Part shown: positions 18,177 to 26,334 of the stretch, in pieces
Layout of the letters: every line of letters begins with the position of its first letter
Numbering within the stretch: position 1 is the stretch's first letter
From: Legionella sp.
Lineage (GTDB): Bacteria; Pseudomonadota; Gammaproteobacteria; Legionellales; Legionellaceae
DNA: 64,000 nucleotides
Reading direction: 5' to 3'
Assembly: GCA_030158115.1 (NCBI GenBank)
Contig: JAOATK010000007.1
Location: 3,483-67,482 of the forward strand
Made by a program: the position numbers and the translations under genes
Notes under the pieces: model-generated
What the model saw: only the letters and a program-made list of their open reading frames with translations
Told to the model about the DNA's origin: nothing
Database searches by the model: none

Positions 18177-18719
18177 TAAATACTCTGACCGTTTTAATCT
18201 ATACAATACATGCCCGATAAGGGGGCTAGCTGATGGTACTTTGGGGTTGTCAAAATCATCTTCTGAATTAGTATGCAACCCAATCTTTTGCATCACTCGA
18301 ATAGACGATTTGTTTAATACCGATGTGAACGAGACTACTTCATCCAAATTTAATTTCTTAAAAGCATACTCAAGTACTGCTTTGGCAGCCTCAGTTGCAT
18401 AGCCTTGGTTCCAGTGTTTCGACGATAAACGCCAACCAATTTCAATCGCAGGGGTAAAGTGAGCTTCAAATGTTGCAGTAAACAACCCGACAAAACCTAT
18501 CATCTCACCCGTTTTTTTAATTTCAGCAGCATATAGAGAGAAATTTTTTTCTTCCTGATGAGAAATAATTTTATCTATGAACACAATGGTTTCCTCCCGT
18601 GTAGGTACGGCCGGGAAAAACTGCATCACTTTTTGATCCTGGTTAATGGCAATTAATGATTCAACATCCTTTTCTTGAAAAGTGCGCAGAAATAATCGCT
18701 CTGTTTCTAATATTCTCAT
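18162..18719 (-). CDS. GNAT acetyltransferase, RimJ/RimL type
   Basis: A 185-residue acetyltransferase. It begins MRILETERLFLRTFQEKDVESL, the standard start of RimJ/RimL-like enzymes. The acetyl-CoA loop is EIGWRLSSKHWNQGYATEAAKAVLEYAF, and VLNKSSIRVMQKIGL is the usual last motif. RimJ/RimL relatives acetylate N-terminal amines of proteins or small amines. I chose the ATG at 18719 because AAGG sits 7 bases upstream of it; another ATG is two codons earlier. It is convergent with and overlaps the methyltransferase gene and lies 9 bases downstream of the next minus-strand gene. It could acetylate a peptide made by the cassette or protect the host, both speculative. Confidence 0.85.
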   Translation of the reverse strand: MRILETERLFLRTFQEKDVESLIAINQDQKVMQFFPAVPTREETIVFIDKIISHQEEKNFSLYAAEIKKTGEMIGFVGLFTATFEAHFTPAIEIGWRLSSKHWNQGYATEAAKAVLEYAFKKLNLDEVVSFTSVLNKSSIRVMQKIGLHTNSEDDFDNPKVPSASPLIGHVLYRLKRSEYLSFQY

Positions 18720-18728
18720 ATACATACC

Positions 18729-20030
18729 TTATTGCTTTCTTAGTCTAACGCAACCTCTAAATAACTTCGCATCGCTGGCAAATTGCGTTTTGTCATTGCA
18801 ATAAGAAAAAGAAAATCTGTTATCTGTACCTTCTAACTCTCCAGAACTATTAATGCTCTTATTACTAGATTTATAGTGATAAAAAGAAAATTCCGTTTGT
18901 CTGCTTACATGGTAAAGCGGACTTCCAAAAGCGGAACTATTATCTGCAGTAAACTCCGACTGATAAGCCAACAGCACATTTTTTAGCATTTCCAGTTCGC
19001 TAACCGCGCTGTTGCTTTGATTGGTTTTAAATGTATTAATCTTGGCAAAGGGGCACTGCAAGGGATAATAGACACTATCAGACTGACCATTCAAAACTGA
19101 CGGCACCATTACAGTCGCTGTGTATTCTAAGTCATAACATTCATTATAAATTTTCTGAATCGTTTTAAGTGGAAAGTATTGCTCATCAATTGCCGGCTTC
19201 ACACCAATACCTGACCCCATGCAAATATTAAAAATGTATTTTGCTGTATCCATGATAAATGGCGTAGGTCTGAAACGATTAATGCTTTTGGCACTGAGAA
19301 ATAAATCGTTACAGGAGGCATCGTAGGTATTTTGCGTCAGCTTTTTCCTTAACGACTCCGAGAAGTATAACTTCAGCTTAAGCCATTTATCATTATGTTT
19401 GACTTCATTGATAAACTGCTCGGAGAAATAAAGAATCTCGCTATACCAGTTATCGTTAGTATTTTTATCGTTTAATATCTCTTTGAATACCTGGTAATGT
19501 TCATAAGGAGACTTGGGAGCAGGAACCGCAACATTAAAATATTTCTGAATTCTGGCATGCTTTCTTTTACAACCAATATTCGGTAATAAAAAAGATGAAA
19601 GCGCACCAGAAGAGACTGAAAGCACGTTGTTATCAACGGTCTGATCCTCATCAAAAATAACCTGCATATTAAAAATTGCACCAGGTCCCTGAACACAGTC
19701 TGGAAAGATGCGATCATCTTCTCCAAAATAATGCCACTCACAAAACTTATTCATTATTAAACCCAGAGGTAAACTATTTTTGCCATAGCCAAGATGATTG
19801 AATAACTCATTATCGGTGTGCTTGCTGTCAATCTTTACCATTTGGCCACTACTAGTTGGCAGATAGGCATGATTTTTAATACCGAAATGCTCACCAAATT
19901 TATAACGAGCTACAAAGAATGGTATTTTTAAGTCAGGTTTAATTTCTTCAATAACACGATATATCGATTCATTGACTGGTTTTATCTTATGTTTGATTTC
20001 ATCCCATGAAACTCTAGTAATTTTGTTCAT
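18729..20030 (-). CDS. Unknown 433-residue protein of the peptide cassette
   Basis: I do not recognise this protein. The start is taken at the ATG at 20030 (MNKITRVSWDEIKHKIKPVN), with GGGTG upstream; a TTG at 20051 is possible. It has no signal peptide and no membrane segment. Visible features are an aromatic and acidic stretch (EWHYFGEDDRIFPDCVQGPG), a serine-rich turn (NNVLSVSSGALSSFLLPN), a C-terminal half with many Tyr and Ser, and seven cysteines spread along the chain. It is 9 bases upstream of the acetyltransferase gene on the same strand, so the two are a transcriptional unit. It faces the transporter gene across a shared 129-bp promoter region. A role in making or tailoring the peptide is inference from position only. 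Confidence 0.7.
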   Translation of the reverse strand: MNKITRVSWDEIKHKIKPVNESIYRVIEEIKPDLKIPFFVARYKFGEHFGIKNHAYLPTSSGQMVKIDSKHTDNELFNHLGYGKNSLPLGLIMNKFCEWHYFGEDDRIFPDCVQGPGAIFNMQVIFDEDQTVDNNVLSVSSGALSSFLLPNIGCKRKHARIQKYFNVAVPAPKSPYEHYQVFKEILNDKNTNDNWYSEILYFSEQFINEVKHNDKWLKLKLYFSESLRKKLTQNTYDASCNDLFLSAKSINRFRPTPFIMDTAKYIFNICMGSGIGVKPAIDEQYFPLKTIQKIYNECYDLEYTATVMVPSVLNGQSDSVYYPLQCPFAKINTFKTNQSNSAVSELEMLKNVLLAYQSEFTADNSSAFGSPLYHVSRQTEFSFYHYKSSNKSINSSGELEGTDNRFSFSYCNDKTQFASDAKLFRGCVRLRKQ

Positions 20031-20062
20031 TCCTAAACACCCATACAGCAATTAAATATTAT

Positions 20063-20156
20063 TTATCCTTTCTTAAAAGCCAGGATAATAGAAAAAAAGG
20101 ATTAAGTTTATCCATTTTTAATGATAGAGTCACTTGCCAAAATGGTTTAGGGATAA
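20063..20156. promoter_or_regulatory. Divergent promoter region with four TTATCC/GGATAA hexamers
   Basis: TTATCC occurs at 20063-20068 and 20108-20113, and its complement GGATAA at 20083-20088 and 20151-20156. All four fall in the 129 bp between the unknown gene and the transporter gene. Pairs are spaced about 20 and 45 bp apart. A shared regulator for both directions is possible. The region is AT-rich, so chance is not excluded. Confidence 0.35.
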
Positions 20157-20159
20157 AAT

Positions 20160-21641
20160 ATGTTGTTATCAGAAAAAATGCCGAAAGGAATCATGCCCCT
20201 GTATTTAATACAGGCTTTTTCAACCTTCTCCTATGCGATTCTATATTCCTCATTATCTCTGTTTCTCACGAAACAATTAGGATTGTCTAATACCCTTTCA
20301 AACAGCATTGTTGGGTTATTTTTAGCATTTAATTATGTACTGCATTTACTTGGCGGAGTGGTTGGCGGACGATTTCTAAGTAACCGAGCCTTGTTTTTAA
20401 TCACCACAGTCGTACAAACCATCGGTATTTTACTTTTAGCAGTTTCAGTTAAGTCGCTCCTTTACCTTGGGCTGAGTTTATTTCTGGTTGGATGTGGCTT
20501 AAATACTACCGCCTACAACAGCATACTCACACAACGTTTTGCATCGGATGATAACCGCAGAGATAAAGCCTTTTTCTTCAGCTATTCCGCCATGAACGTA
20601 GGCTTTTGCGCTGGCTACATCATTAGTGGCTTTTTTGATTACTCCAATCAATATCAAACTCTGTTCTATGCCAGCATAATTCCAAACGTAATCACGCTTT
20701 TCCTCATGTGGGTTTACTGGTCAAACCTAAATGATCGTGATACCCCGTTATTCAAAGTTAAAGGCAAAGCTTCGTTGAATTACAAAAAAACCATTGGATG
20801 GGGAATTATATTATCACTTATCCCATTCACCGTGCTTTGTTTTCATAAAGCCCAGTTCAGTAATGGAGTTGTAGTAGGACTCAGCATTATTATGTTTTTT
20901 GTGATTTTATACCTTGGCTACCAACAAAAATCGACTTTAGATAAGCAAAAGATTATAACTTTTCTCATCCTGACAGTAACATCAATCTTATTCTGGATGA
21001 TCTACTTCACTGGTCCAATGGGCGTAACCCTATTCATTAAAAACAATGTCGATAAAAACCTGTTTCATTATGAAATGGCAACCCAATGGATTTTGAATAT
21101 CAATGCCATCGTGATCATTATTGGCGCCCCGTTATTATCAATGGTGCTAACCCGACTACAGGCAAAAGGATATAATATATCAGTAACCAAACAGTTTATC
21201 TGGGCCTTTCTAATACTGGCAGGTTCATTCTTCTTGTTATCCGCTAGTATTCTCTCTGCCAATAAGCAGGGATATATTAGTGTTTATTGGGTGATGCTCC
21301 ATTTTACCACGCAAGCAATTGCTGAGTTACTTATAGGACCAGTAGGCTACGCTATGATCGGAAGAATTTCCCCACCACAATTACAAGGTGTGCTCATGGG
21401 CACTTGGATGATGGTATCCGGGGTATCAGCATCGTTATCACATTACTTCTCCAATGCTATGACCAAAAGTGAATCCACGAATCCATTGCTATCCAATGGT
21501 GATTACCAGCATGTGTTTAATCAGCTGGGTATGTGGGCACTATTGGGCGCTGTTTTCCTTTACTTGATCGCGAAAAGAATCAAGTCCGTTATTGAGCAGA
21601 CAAAAGATTCAGGTATATCTGAGATTGTAACAACGGCTTAA
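20160..21641 (+). CDS. POT/PTR-family proton-dependent oligopeptide transporter
   Basis: A 493-residue inner membrane protein with about 14 hydrophobic segments, of the major facilitator superfamily, POT branch. Family signs are FTKQLGL-like entry after helix 1, LLGGVVGGRFLSNRALFLIT in the helix 2-3 loop, and the PTR2 signature region FSYSAMNVGFCAGYIISGFF. The C-terminal AIAELLIGPVGYAMIGRISPPQLQGVLMGTW is also typical. POT proteins import di- and tripeptides with protons, and some move peptide-like drugs. It is transcribed away from the unknown 433-residue gene. Placed beside a peptide methyltransferase it may export or re-import the peptide product. Alternatively it simply supplies amino acids, which Legionella uses as carbon source. 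Confidence 0.88.
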   Translation: MLLSEKMPKGIMPLYLIQAFSTFSYAILYSSLSLFLTKQLGLSNTLSNSIVGLFLAFNYVLHLLGGVVGGRFLSNRALFLITTVVQTIGILLLAVSVKSLLYLGLSLFLVGCGLNTTAYNSILTQRFASDDNRRDKAFFFSYSAMNVGFCAGYIISGFFDYSNQYQTLFYASIIPNVITLFLMWVYWSNLNDRDTPLFKVKGKASLNYKKTIGWGIILSLIPFTVLCFHKAQFSNGVVVGLSIIMFFVILYLGYQQKSTLDKQKIITFLILTVTSILFWMIYFTGPMGVTLFIKNNVDKNLFHYEMATQWILNINAIVIIIGAPLLSMVLTRLQAKGYNISVTKQFIWAFLILAGSFFLLSASILSANKQGYISVYWVMLHFTTQAIAELLIGPVGYAMIGRISPPQLQGVLMGTWMMVSGVSASLSHYFSNAMTKSESTNPLLSNGDYQHVFNQLGMWALLGAVFLYLIAKRIKSVIEQTKDSGISEIVTTA

Positions 21642-21748
21642 GAGAGGAGCATCAAAAGATAATAAATTGATCAAAATTGCATTTTACCTCTGATTTTTTC
21701 CATGTAAAAAAACTAATTTTATCGACACTACAGCTATGGTTTACTGTT

Positions 21749-21770
21749 TTACGACTGGAATGTGTCGTAA
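21749..21770. promoter_or_regulatory. Inverted repeat upstream of the small HTH gene
   Basis: TTACGAC and its exact complement GTCGTAA are separated by 8 bases, 25 bp before the ATG at 21796. Arm spacing of 15 bp centre to centre suits a dimeric regulator, so autoregulation is plausible. Confidence 0.45.
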
Positions 21771-21795
21771 ATAATACGCAAGTGAGGATGTTTAC

Positions 21796-22038
21796 ATGGA
21801 ATGTTTTATCGAGGTTTCAGAACCTGTTATTGATTTTAGGTTTCAATTAAAAAAAGATACTCAGAAATATTTGATTGATTATATCCTGTCCTACAGCGAA
21901 TTGGATTGCAAAGAGCTAGCTCAAATACTTGATGCTAGCCCATTGATGGTGAGCCAGATTTTAGCCGGAAGGGAGTTCTTCGGATCAGAAAAAGCTCAAC
22001 GATTGTTTCATTATTTCACCATGCTGATTGGGCATTGA
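21796..22038 (+). CDS. Small helix-turn-helix protein
   Basis: An 80-residue protein with a GAGGA ribosome site. Residues 38-60 (CKELAQILDASPLMVSQILAG) form a Cro/XRE-like helix-turn-helix, the recognition helix being SPLMVSQILAG. The N-terminal third is a short acidic strand and helix. The family resembles HigA-type antitoxins or small phage regulators, but no toxin-like gene is adjacent in the same orientation. An inverted repeat lies just upstream. It stands alone between the peptide cassette and the frameshifted gene on the other strand. Confidence 0.6.
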   Translation: MECFIEVSEPVIDFRFQLKKDTQKYLIDYILSYSELDCKELAQILDASPLMVSQILAGREFFGSEKAQRLFHYFTMLIGH

Positions 22039-22095
22039 TATTTTTACTCAAACTCAACTTCATATAGAAGAAAAGTAAACCATTGCCATTGTATG

Positions 22096-22751
22096 TTAAC
22101 AACCTATTATTGTGGATATTAGAGGAGCGATTTTTATTATCTTTTCTGATACATCTACAATGTCAGCAACCTTCTTTATATTTGACCATAGGTGACCAAT
22201 AATAGTTTTATCTGGTTCTGGTTTTATAAGTTGATCCTTTAAGGTCTCAATGTCTGCAGCCACATCAAGCTTTTCTTTATCACTTACCCCGCTACTCACT
22301 ACTATCTTTTTTAATTCTGTCAGTTCATTGTGCAAAGATTTAAATTGGGTATTGATAATATTACCATCCCCCATGGTGATGATATTACTACCAGTTGCAC
22401 TTATATTAATCCCTGCATATCTTGGATTTTCCTGAAACTCAGATTCTACTTCTATTTTATCAATACCATCTGAGGAGATTTCATACCAAGTTGTTTTATT
22501 TACTCTTTCTCCTTTGTTCACATAAATTGTTTTTTTAGTTTCAGTTTCATTAATCCAATTCTTGTCTATCAGGTAAGTTAGATTTGATTGAACTTGGTTC
22601 TGTGTTAAGCCACACGTTTCCTTTAAGCTTTTTTGATATCACTGATTTTTACTGCAGAACCATTTTTTCCATATTTACTGGTAGCATTAGCATTTCTATC
22701 ATAAAACCATTGAAGGATTAATGTGCGATATTTATCATTTGGATTTTGCAT
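22096..22751 (-). pseudogene. Winged-helix / GDGN-type hypothetical gene split by a frameshift at an A6 run
   Basis: Two minus-strand frames belong together. The first starts at the ATG at 22751 (MQNPNDKYRTLILQWFYDRN) and stops after ISDIKKA. The second continues, one base back, as SLKETCGLTQNQVQSNLTYL and then through NKTTWYEISSDG to the end at 22096. The joint lies at six T on the plus strand (22629-22634). Joined, the protein has an N-terminal winged-helix-like domain, a glycine-rich strand region (ISATGSNIITMGDGNIINTQF) and a C-terminal helical part ending in a hydrophobic segment. The second half alone could start at MNKGERVNKT with no strong ribosome site. Either it is a one-base loss in a homopolymer or a -1 slip on AAA AAA restores the full protein. 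Function unknown. Confidence 0.6.
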
Positions 22752-22948
22752 GAGTTAAGTCCTTTTAACCACAAAATATGTTCACATTATACCATAGAAA
22801 ATATCTGATTTTACACATAATGAATAGGTTTATACCTAGTAACAAAGATCCTTAAACAATTCGTTTTTTATTTGAAATTAATATTTCCATTCACTTAATT
22901 TCACGCAACTAACCAATTGCTATGTATGAGATTGAAATCCTTAAATAA

Positions 22949-23632
22949 TTACCCTCTTAAGCCTCGGATTAAATTAGCCCCGCATCCAATAATCTGAGCT
23001 TGCATATCACTCGAACCAACACGGATATTAGCCCAATCCTCGTTAAGTGCAATTAACTCAAACTGCTGACTTTCTTTAGAAGCCGATAACTGCTTATACT
23101 TGCGAACAATCACTTCCTGCTCCCCTTCAATCAAAGCCACTACAAAATCGCCAGGCTTAGGGATTGTATCAGGATCTACGATGATGACATCATTAATCCG
23201 AAACTCCGGCATCATACTTTCATCCTTAATCTGCAGTGCAAAAGCATTTTTTCCAATGCAATCACTGACAGCTGTACTGACAGGAACAAACTCAACTTTA
23301 GTATCAATATCCTCTTTGATGCTCTGGATGCAGGCAGCTGGATCAGTCGCTTGTTTGTAATCAAAGACAGGAATCAATGCTCCCATACCAAGGGATTTTG
23401 TCATCTTCCCTTCACGGTTATCGGTTAAGCACATCAAATAAGAGGCTGAAACCTCTAGCGCATCAGCCAGCAATTTAATTTCTGTTGGGCCAGGGGTACG
23501 GTCCCCTCTCTCATAATTATTAATACGTGAAATTTTCAATTCACCAGTTAACTCCGCCAATGCTTTTCTCGTCAATCCTTTGGCCTTTCGTTCACTTATG
23601 ATTCTTTGGCCTATTTTCTCTTTGATGTTCAT
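22949..23632 (-). CDS. lvrR: LvrR-like repressor: HTH plus S24/LexA-type peptidase domain
   Basis: A 227-residue phage-type repressor. Residues 1-65 are an XRE helix-turn-helix (GLTRKALAELTGELKISRINNYERGDRTP). The C-terminal half is an S24 peptidase fold with the nucleophile in KDESMMPEF and the general-base Lys in EVIVRKYK, as in LexA and CI, so RecA-stimulated self-cleavage may relieve repression. The likely cleavage region lies between residues 85 and 110. I chose the ATG at 23632, 6 bases after GGA; another ATG lies two codons earlier. It is divergent from lvrA, and the gap holds a palindrome also found at the xis promoter. The name follows the lvrR-lvrA-lvrB-lvrC order described in Legionella ICEs. 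Confidence 0.82.
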   Translation of the reverse strand: MNIKEKIGQRIISERKAKGLTRKALAELTGELKISRINNYERGDRTPGPTEIKLLADALEVSASYLMCLTDNREGKMTKSLGMGALIPVFDYKQATDPAACIQSIKEDIDTKVEFVPVSTAVSDCIGKNAFALQIKDESMMPEFRINDVIIVDPDTIPKPGDFVVALIEGEQEVIVRKYKQLSASKESQQFELIALNEDWANIRVGSSDMQAQIIGCGANLIRGLRG

Positions 23633-23717
23633 GTTCATTCCACGGAGTTTGGTTAATAAATTAATTCATTTACCCATTGACTATTGCTCAATACGTGTTA
23701 TTTTAAGATTTAATAAC

Positions 23718-23732
23718 TACTCGTTTCGAGTA
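23718..23732. promoter_or_regulatory. Palindromic operator between lvrR and lvrA
   Basis: TACTCGtttCGAGTA, a 15-bp palindrome, lies 86 bp from the lvrR start and 102 bp from the lvrA start. The same core occurs at 17100-17116 before xis. A candidate LvrR binding site. Confidence 0.6.
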
Positions 23733-23833
23733 TTTAATATCATTAAGAGTTGTTTAATGCCTTAATTTCTCAAAATGGTATCACAAATTTCATTGGGCGC
23801 TAAGACTTTTGGTTAAGGAATAACGGATTACTT

Positions 23834-24721
23834 ATGTACTTTACAGTGAATGACAATGAATTGAATGCGCTCTGCGGGCTTTCATATATCCAACAAATTA
23901 CCTACTTAAGAGGAATTCGACCTTATATGGATCGTAATACATTCATAGTAGGGATTAAACGACGAATTAGTTATCAATCGCTGACGGAGGTACTTTATAT
24001 TGAACCTCATCAAGGTATTAAAGAATCAGGAAGTCCTAGCCGTCAGCAAATTCGCCGAGCCGTTAAAGGGCTTGAACGATCAGGTCTTATTTCCATTCAG
24101 TCTTTCGATAAACATCTTATTTTAAAATGTCTTTTAGCGGATATCAGTTATTCCGTCCAAAATAAACCCGACACAAACCCGACACAGCAGGCCGACACAA
24201 AGCCGCACGTAAAACTCCTTGTAAATACTGGAGGTTATGAGAGAGCAGAGGTAAAAGCCGACACAGATAAAATCCTAAAAGCCGACACACCTCAAATAAA
24301 AGAAAATAATTATATTTATTTATTACAACTTTTCGACCATTTCTGGCGTATGTATCCCGAGAAAAAGTCACGTGAACGTGCCTTTGAAATGTTTAAACAA
24401 ATCAATCCAGATGAGCCTCTGCTGCAAAGCATGGTGCAGGCCCTTGCTCAACAAATCAAAGCCCGTACAGAAAAGGAAGCTCATGGGGAATGGGTTCCAG
24501 CATGGAAATTTCCAGCCAACTGGTTATCTCAAAAATGCTGGGAAGATGAAGTCAAAATCGAATTAACGCAGGAGAAAAGGAATGAGAAGTGCGGCCCAAA
24601 TACTAAGAACAGAGCCATTGATCCATTCTGGAATCCAGAAACAGGCGACACAGCAAGCACCGATGAATATGAATGCGAGCCAAGCAACGTCATCAACTTG
24701 CAATGCTACAGACAGCAGTAA
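23834..24721 (+). CDS. lvrA: LvrA-like winged-helix protein, first gene of the lvr-trb operon
   Basis: A 295-residue protein. The N-terminal 100 residues look like a replication-initiator winged helix: LNALCGLSYIQQITYLRGIRPYMD, then SYQSLTEVLYIEP, and SPSRQQIRRAVKGLERSGLI as the recognition region. The linker is polar with three repeats of an ADT(K/D) pattern. The C-terminal third (FDHFWRMYPEKKSRERAFEMF, later WVPAWKFPANWLSQKCWED) is the domain seen at the end of phage replication and primosomal loaders. It is the first gene downstream of the operator gap. Its 3' end overlaps lvrB by 140 bases. Probable role: regulation or replication of the excised element; the name is by position and order. 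Confidence 0.75.
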   Translation: MYFTVNDNELNALCGLSYIQQITYLRGIRPYMDRNTFIVGIKRRISYQSLTEVLYIEPHQGIKESGSPSRQQIRRAVKGLERSGLISIQSFDKHLILKCLLADISYSVQNKPDTNPTQQADTKPHVKLLVNTGGYERAEVKADTDKILKADTPQIKENNYIYLLQLFDHFWRMYPEKKSRERAFEMFKQINPDEPLLQSMVQALAQQIKARTEKEAHGEWVPAWKFPANWLSQKCWEDEVKIELTQEKRNEKCGPNTKNRAIDPFWNPETGDTASTDEYECEPSNVINLQCYRQQ

Positions 24722-25049
24722 AAAGCGTATTGAGAACCTATTTACTCGCTTTGCTGTCTTTTACGGGCATTTGTGGCGCAGCCAGTTTAAGAGCGATGGG
24801 TTTTTGGATTTTGCCAAGAAGGAGTGGCTGGAGGGATTAAATCAATTCAGTGATGAGATTGTGAATCAGGTCATTATTGATTGCCGCGATCATTGCGACA
24901 TGCCTCCTACCTTGCCGCAAATGATTGGTTTTTGTCGTGACATCAAAAAGCGAAATGCTTTTTATGTCGCATCCGAAAAATATCAACCAGCCAGTCAAAA
25001 AGTGGTTGAAGAGAATATCAGGCAGTGCAAAGCCTATTTATTTAAATAA
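24582..25049 (+). CDS. lvrB: LvrB-like, replication protein P-type
   Basis: A 155-residue protein with a strong ribosome site (AGGAGAAAAGGA) inside lvrA. The first 45 residues are low complexity. The rest (RIENLFTRFAVFYGHLWRSQF, then FAKKEWLEGLNQF and MPPTLPQMIGFCRDIKKR) resembles phage replication protein P and DnaT-like loader domains. It is frame-shifted relative to lvrA over the 140-base overlap. It is followed after 16 bases by the csrA-like gene. With LvrA it may form a replication initiation pair for the excised element; this is inference. Confidence 0.7.
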   Translation: MRSAAQILRTEPLIHSGIQKQATQQAPMNMNASQATSSTCNATDSSKKRIENLFTRFAVFYGHLWRSQFKSDGFLDFAKKEWLEGLNQFSDEIVNQVIIDCRDHCDMPPTLPQMIGFCRDIKKRNAFYVASEKYQPASQKVVEENIRQCKAYLFK

Positions 25050-25065
25050 CAGAAGGAGAAGCGAT

Positions 25066-25326
25066 ATGTTGGTTTTAACAAGAAAAGTTGGGGAATCTGT
25101 AGTTATCAGTGAGGACGTTTACTGCACTGTAGTGGGTTATCGTGATGGTGAAGTTCGCCTTGCTTTTGATGCCCCTCAATCGATTCCAGTTCACCGTGAT
25201 GAAATCCAAAGGCGCATTTATAGGGAACGCCAAAAAGATGAATGGTTCACTGACTCACTTTCCAATAAGGAAAGCATTGTTGACCGTTTAATTAGCAAAT
25301 TCAAGCACGGTTTGAAATCTGCTTAA
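25066..25326 (+). CDS. lvrC: LvrC, CsrA-family RNA-binding regulator
   Basis: An 86-residue CsrA paralogue. MLVLTRKVGESVVISEDVYCTV is the canonical first two strands, followed by VRLAFDAPQSIPVHRDEIQRRI, which includes the RNA-binding VHRDEI segment. A 25-residue C-terminal tail (DEWFTDSLSNKESIV...) extends beyond the 60-residue CsrA core. AAGGAG lies 8-9 bases upstream of the ATG at 25066. ICE-borne CsrA paralogues in Legionella are reported to control element excision and gene expression, linking transfer to the host Csr network. It stands 28 bases before trbB, so it would be co-expressed with the transfer operon. Confidence 0.88.
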   Translation: MLVLTRKVGESVVISEDVYCTVVGYRDGEVRLAFDAPQSIPVHRDEIQRRIYRERQKDEWFTDSLSNKESIVDRLISKFKHGLKSA

Positions 25327-25354
25327 AACCATCAGTAATTGAGGATTATATCTT

Positions 25355-26320
25355 ATGAAGGAACAAGAAGAACAAGGAGTAACGGTTAAAGACCGTGCCC
25401 GTCAAAAGTTAAGGCGTGATTTAGGCGGTGTGATTGAACAAGCGCTAAGTGATCCTAAAACCGTTGAAATCATGCTCAATGCAGATGGCAGACTTTGGCA
25501 AGAACGCTTAGGGGAAACCATGCGTTGTATTGGTAACATCACTGAGGCAAGAGCAGAATCCATCATCAAAACAGTGGCTGGATTTCATGGTAAAGAGGTA
25601 ACGCGTTTTAATCCAATATTAGAGGGTGAACTGCCACTGGATGGCTCTCGTTTTGCAGGACAGCTACCGCCAGTGGTAACAAAGCCAACCTTTGCCATTC
25701 GTAAAAAAGCCATATCGATTTTTACCCTTGATGACTATGTGCAATCCGAGATCATGACAGAAGCGCAATGTGAGGCGATTAAAAATGCTGTGGTTGCACA
25801 TCGCAATATCCTAGTCATTGGGGGAACGGGTTCCGGTAAAACTACCTTGGTAAATGCCATTATCAATGAGATGGTGAAGCACGCCCCTGCTGAGCGCGTT
25901 TTTATCATTGAAGACACTGGTGAAATTCAATGCTCTGCTGAAAATTGCGTCCAATATCACACCACACTTGATGTCAGCATGACTCAACTTCTCAAAACAA
26001 CACTAAGGATGAGACCTGACCGAATCTTGGTTGGTGAGGTTAGAGGTAGTGAAGCACTTGATTTACTCGATGCCTGGAATACAGGTCATGAGGGAGGTGC
26101 TGCCACCTTGCATGCAAATAATGCGCTTGCAGGACTTCATCGATTGAAGTCCCTAATTAGTCGAAATCCAGCTGCACCAGCTGAAATTGAACCTTTAATT
26201 GGTGAAGCGGTTCACTGTGTAGTGCATATCGCAAGGACCCCCGCAGGACGCCGCGTCGAAGAAATTTTATCGATTAAAGGTTATGAAAACGGTCATTACA
26301 CCATCGAAAAACTCATTTAA
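25355..26320 (+). CDS. trbB: TrbB, VirB11-type ATPase
   Basis: A 321-residue secretion ATPase forming a hexamer at the inner face of the mating channel. Walker A is VIGGTGSGKTTLVNA, the Asp box IEDTGEIQC, Walker B ILVGEVRGSEALDLL, and the His box GGAATLHANNA. The N-terminal domain is ~120 residues. It begins the classic trbB-C-D-E-F-G-H-I-J-K-L series. GAGGA lies about 10 bases upstream. Its gene order and length agree with IncP-alpha TrbB. Confidence 0.95.
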   Translation: MKEQEEQGVTVKDRARQKLRRDLGGVIEQALSDPKTVEIMLNADGRLWQERLGETMRCIGNITEARAESIIKTVAGFHGKEVTRFNPILEGELPLDGSRFAGQLPPVVTKPTFAIRKKAISIFTLDDYVQSEIMTEAQCEAIKNAVVAHRNILVIGGTGSGKTTLVNAIINEMVKHAPAERVFIIEDTGEIQCSAENCVQYHTTLDVSMTQLLKTTLRMRPDRILVGEVRGSEALDLLDAWNTGHEGGAATLHANNALAGLHRLKSLISRNPAAPAEIEPLIGEAVHCVVHIARTPAGRRVEEILSIKGYENGHYTIEKLI

Positions 26321-26334
26321 TAAGGAGAATATGA

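Noticed and set aside
24925..25065. Upstream extension of lvrC
   Set aside because: The CsrA core starts exactly at 25066 with AAGGAG upstream; the extension lies inside lvrB.
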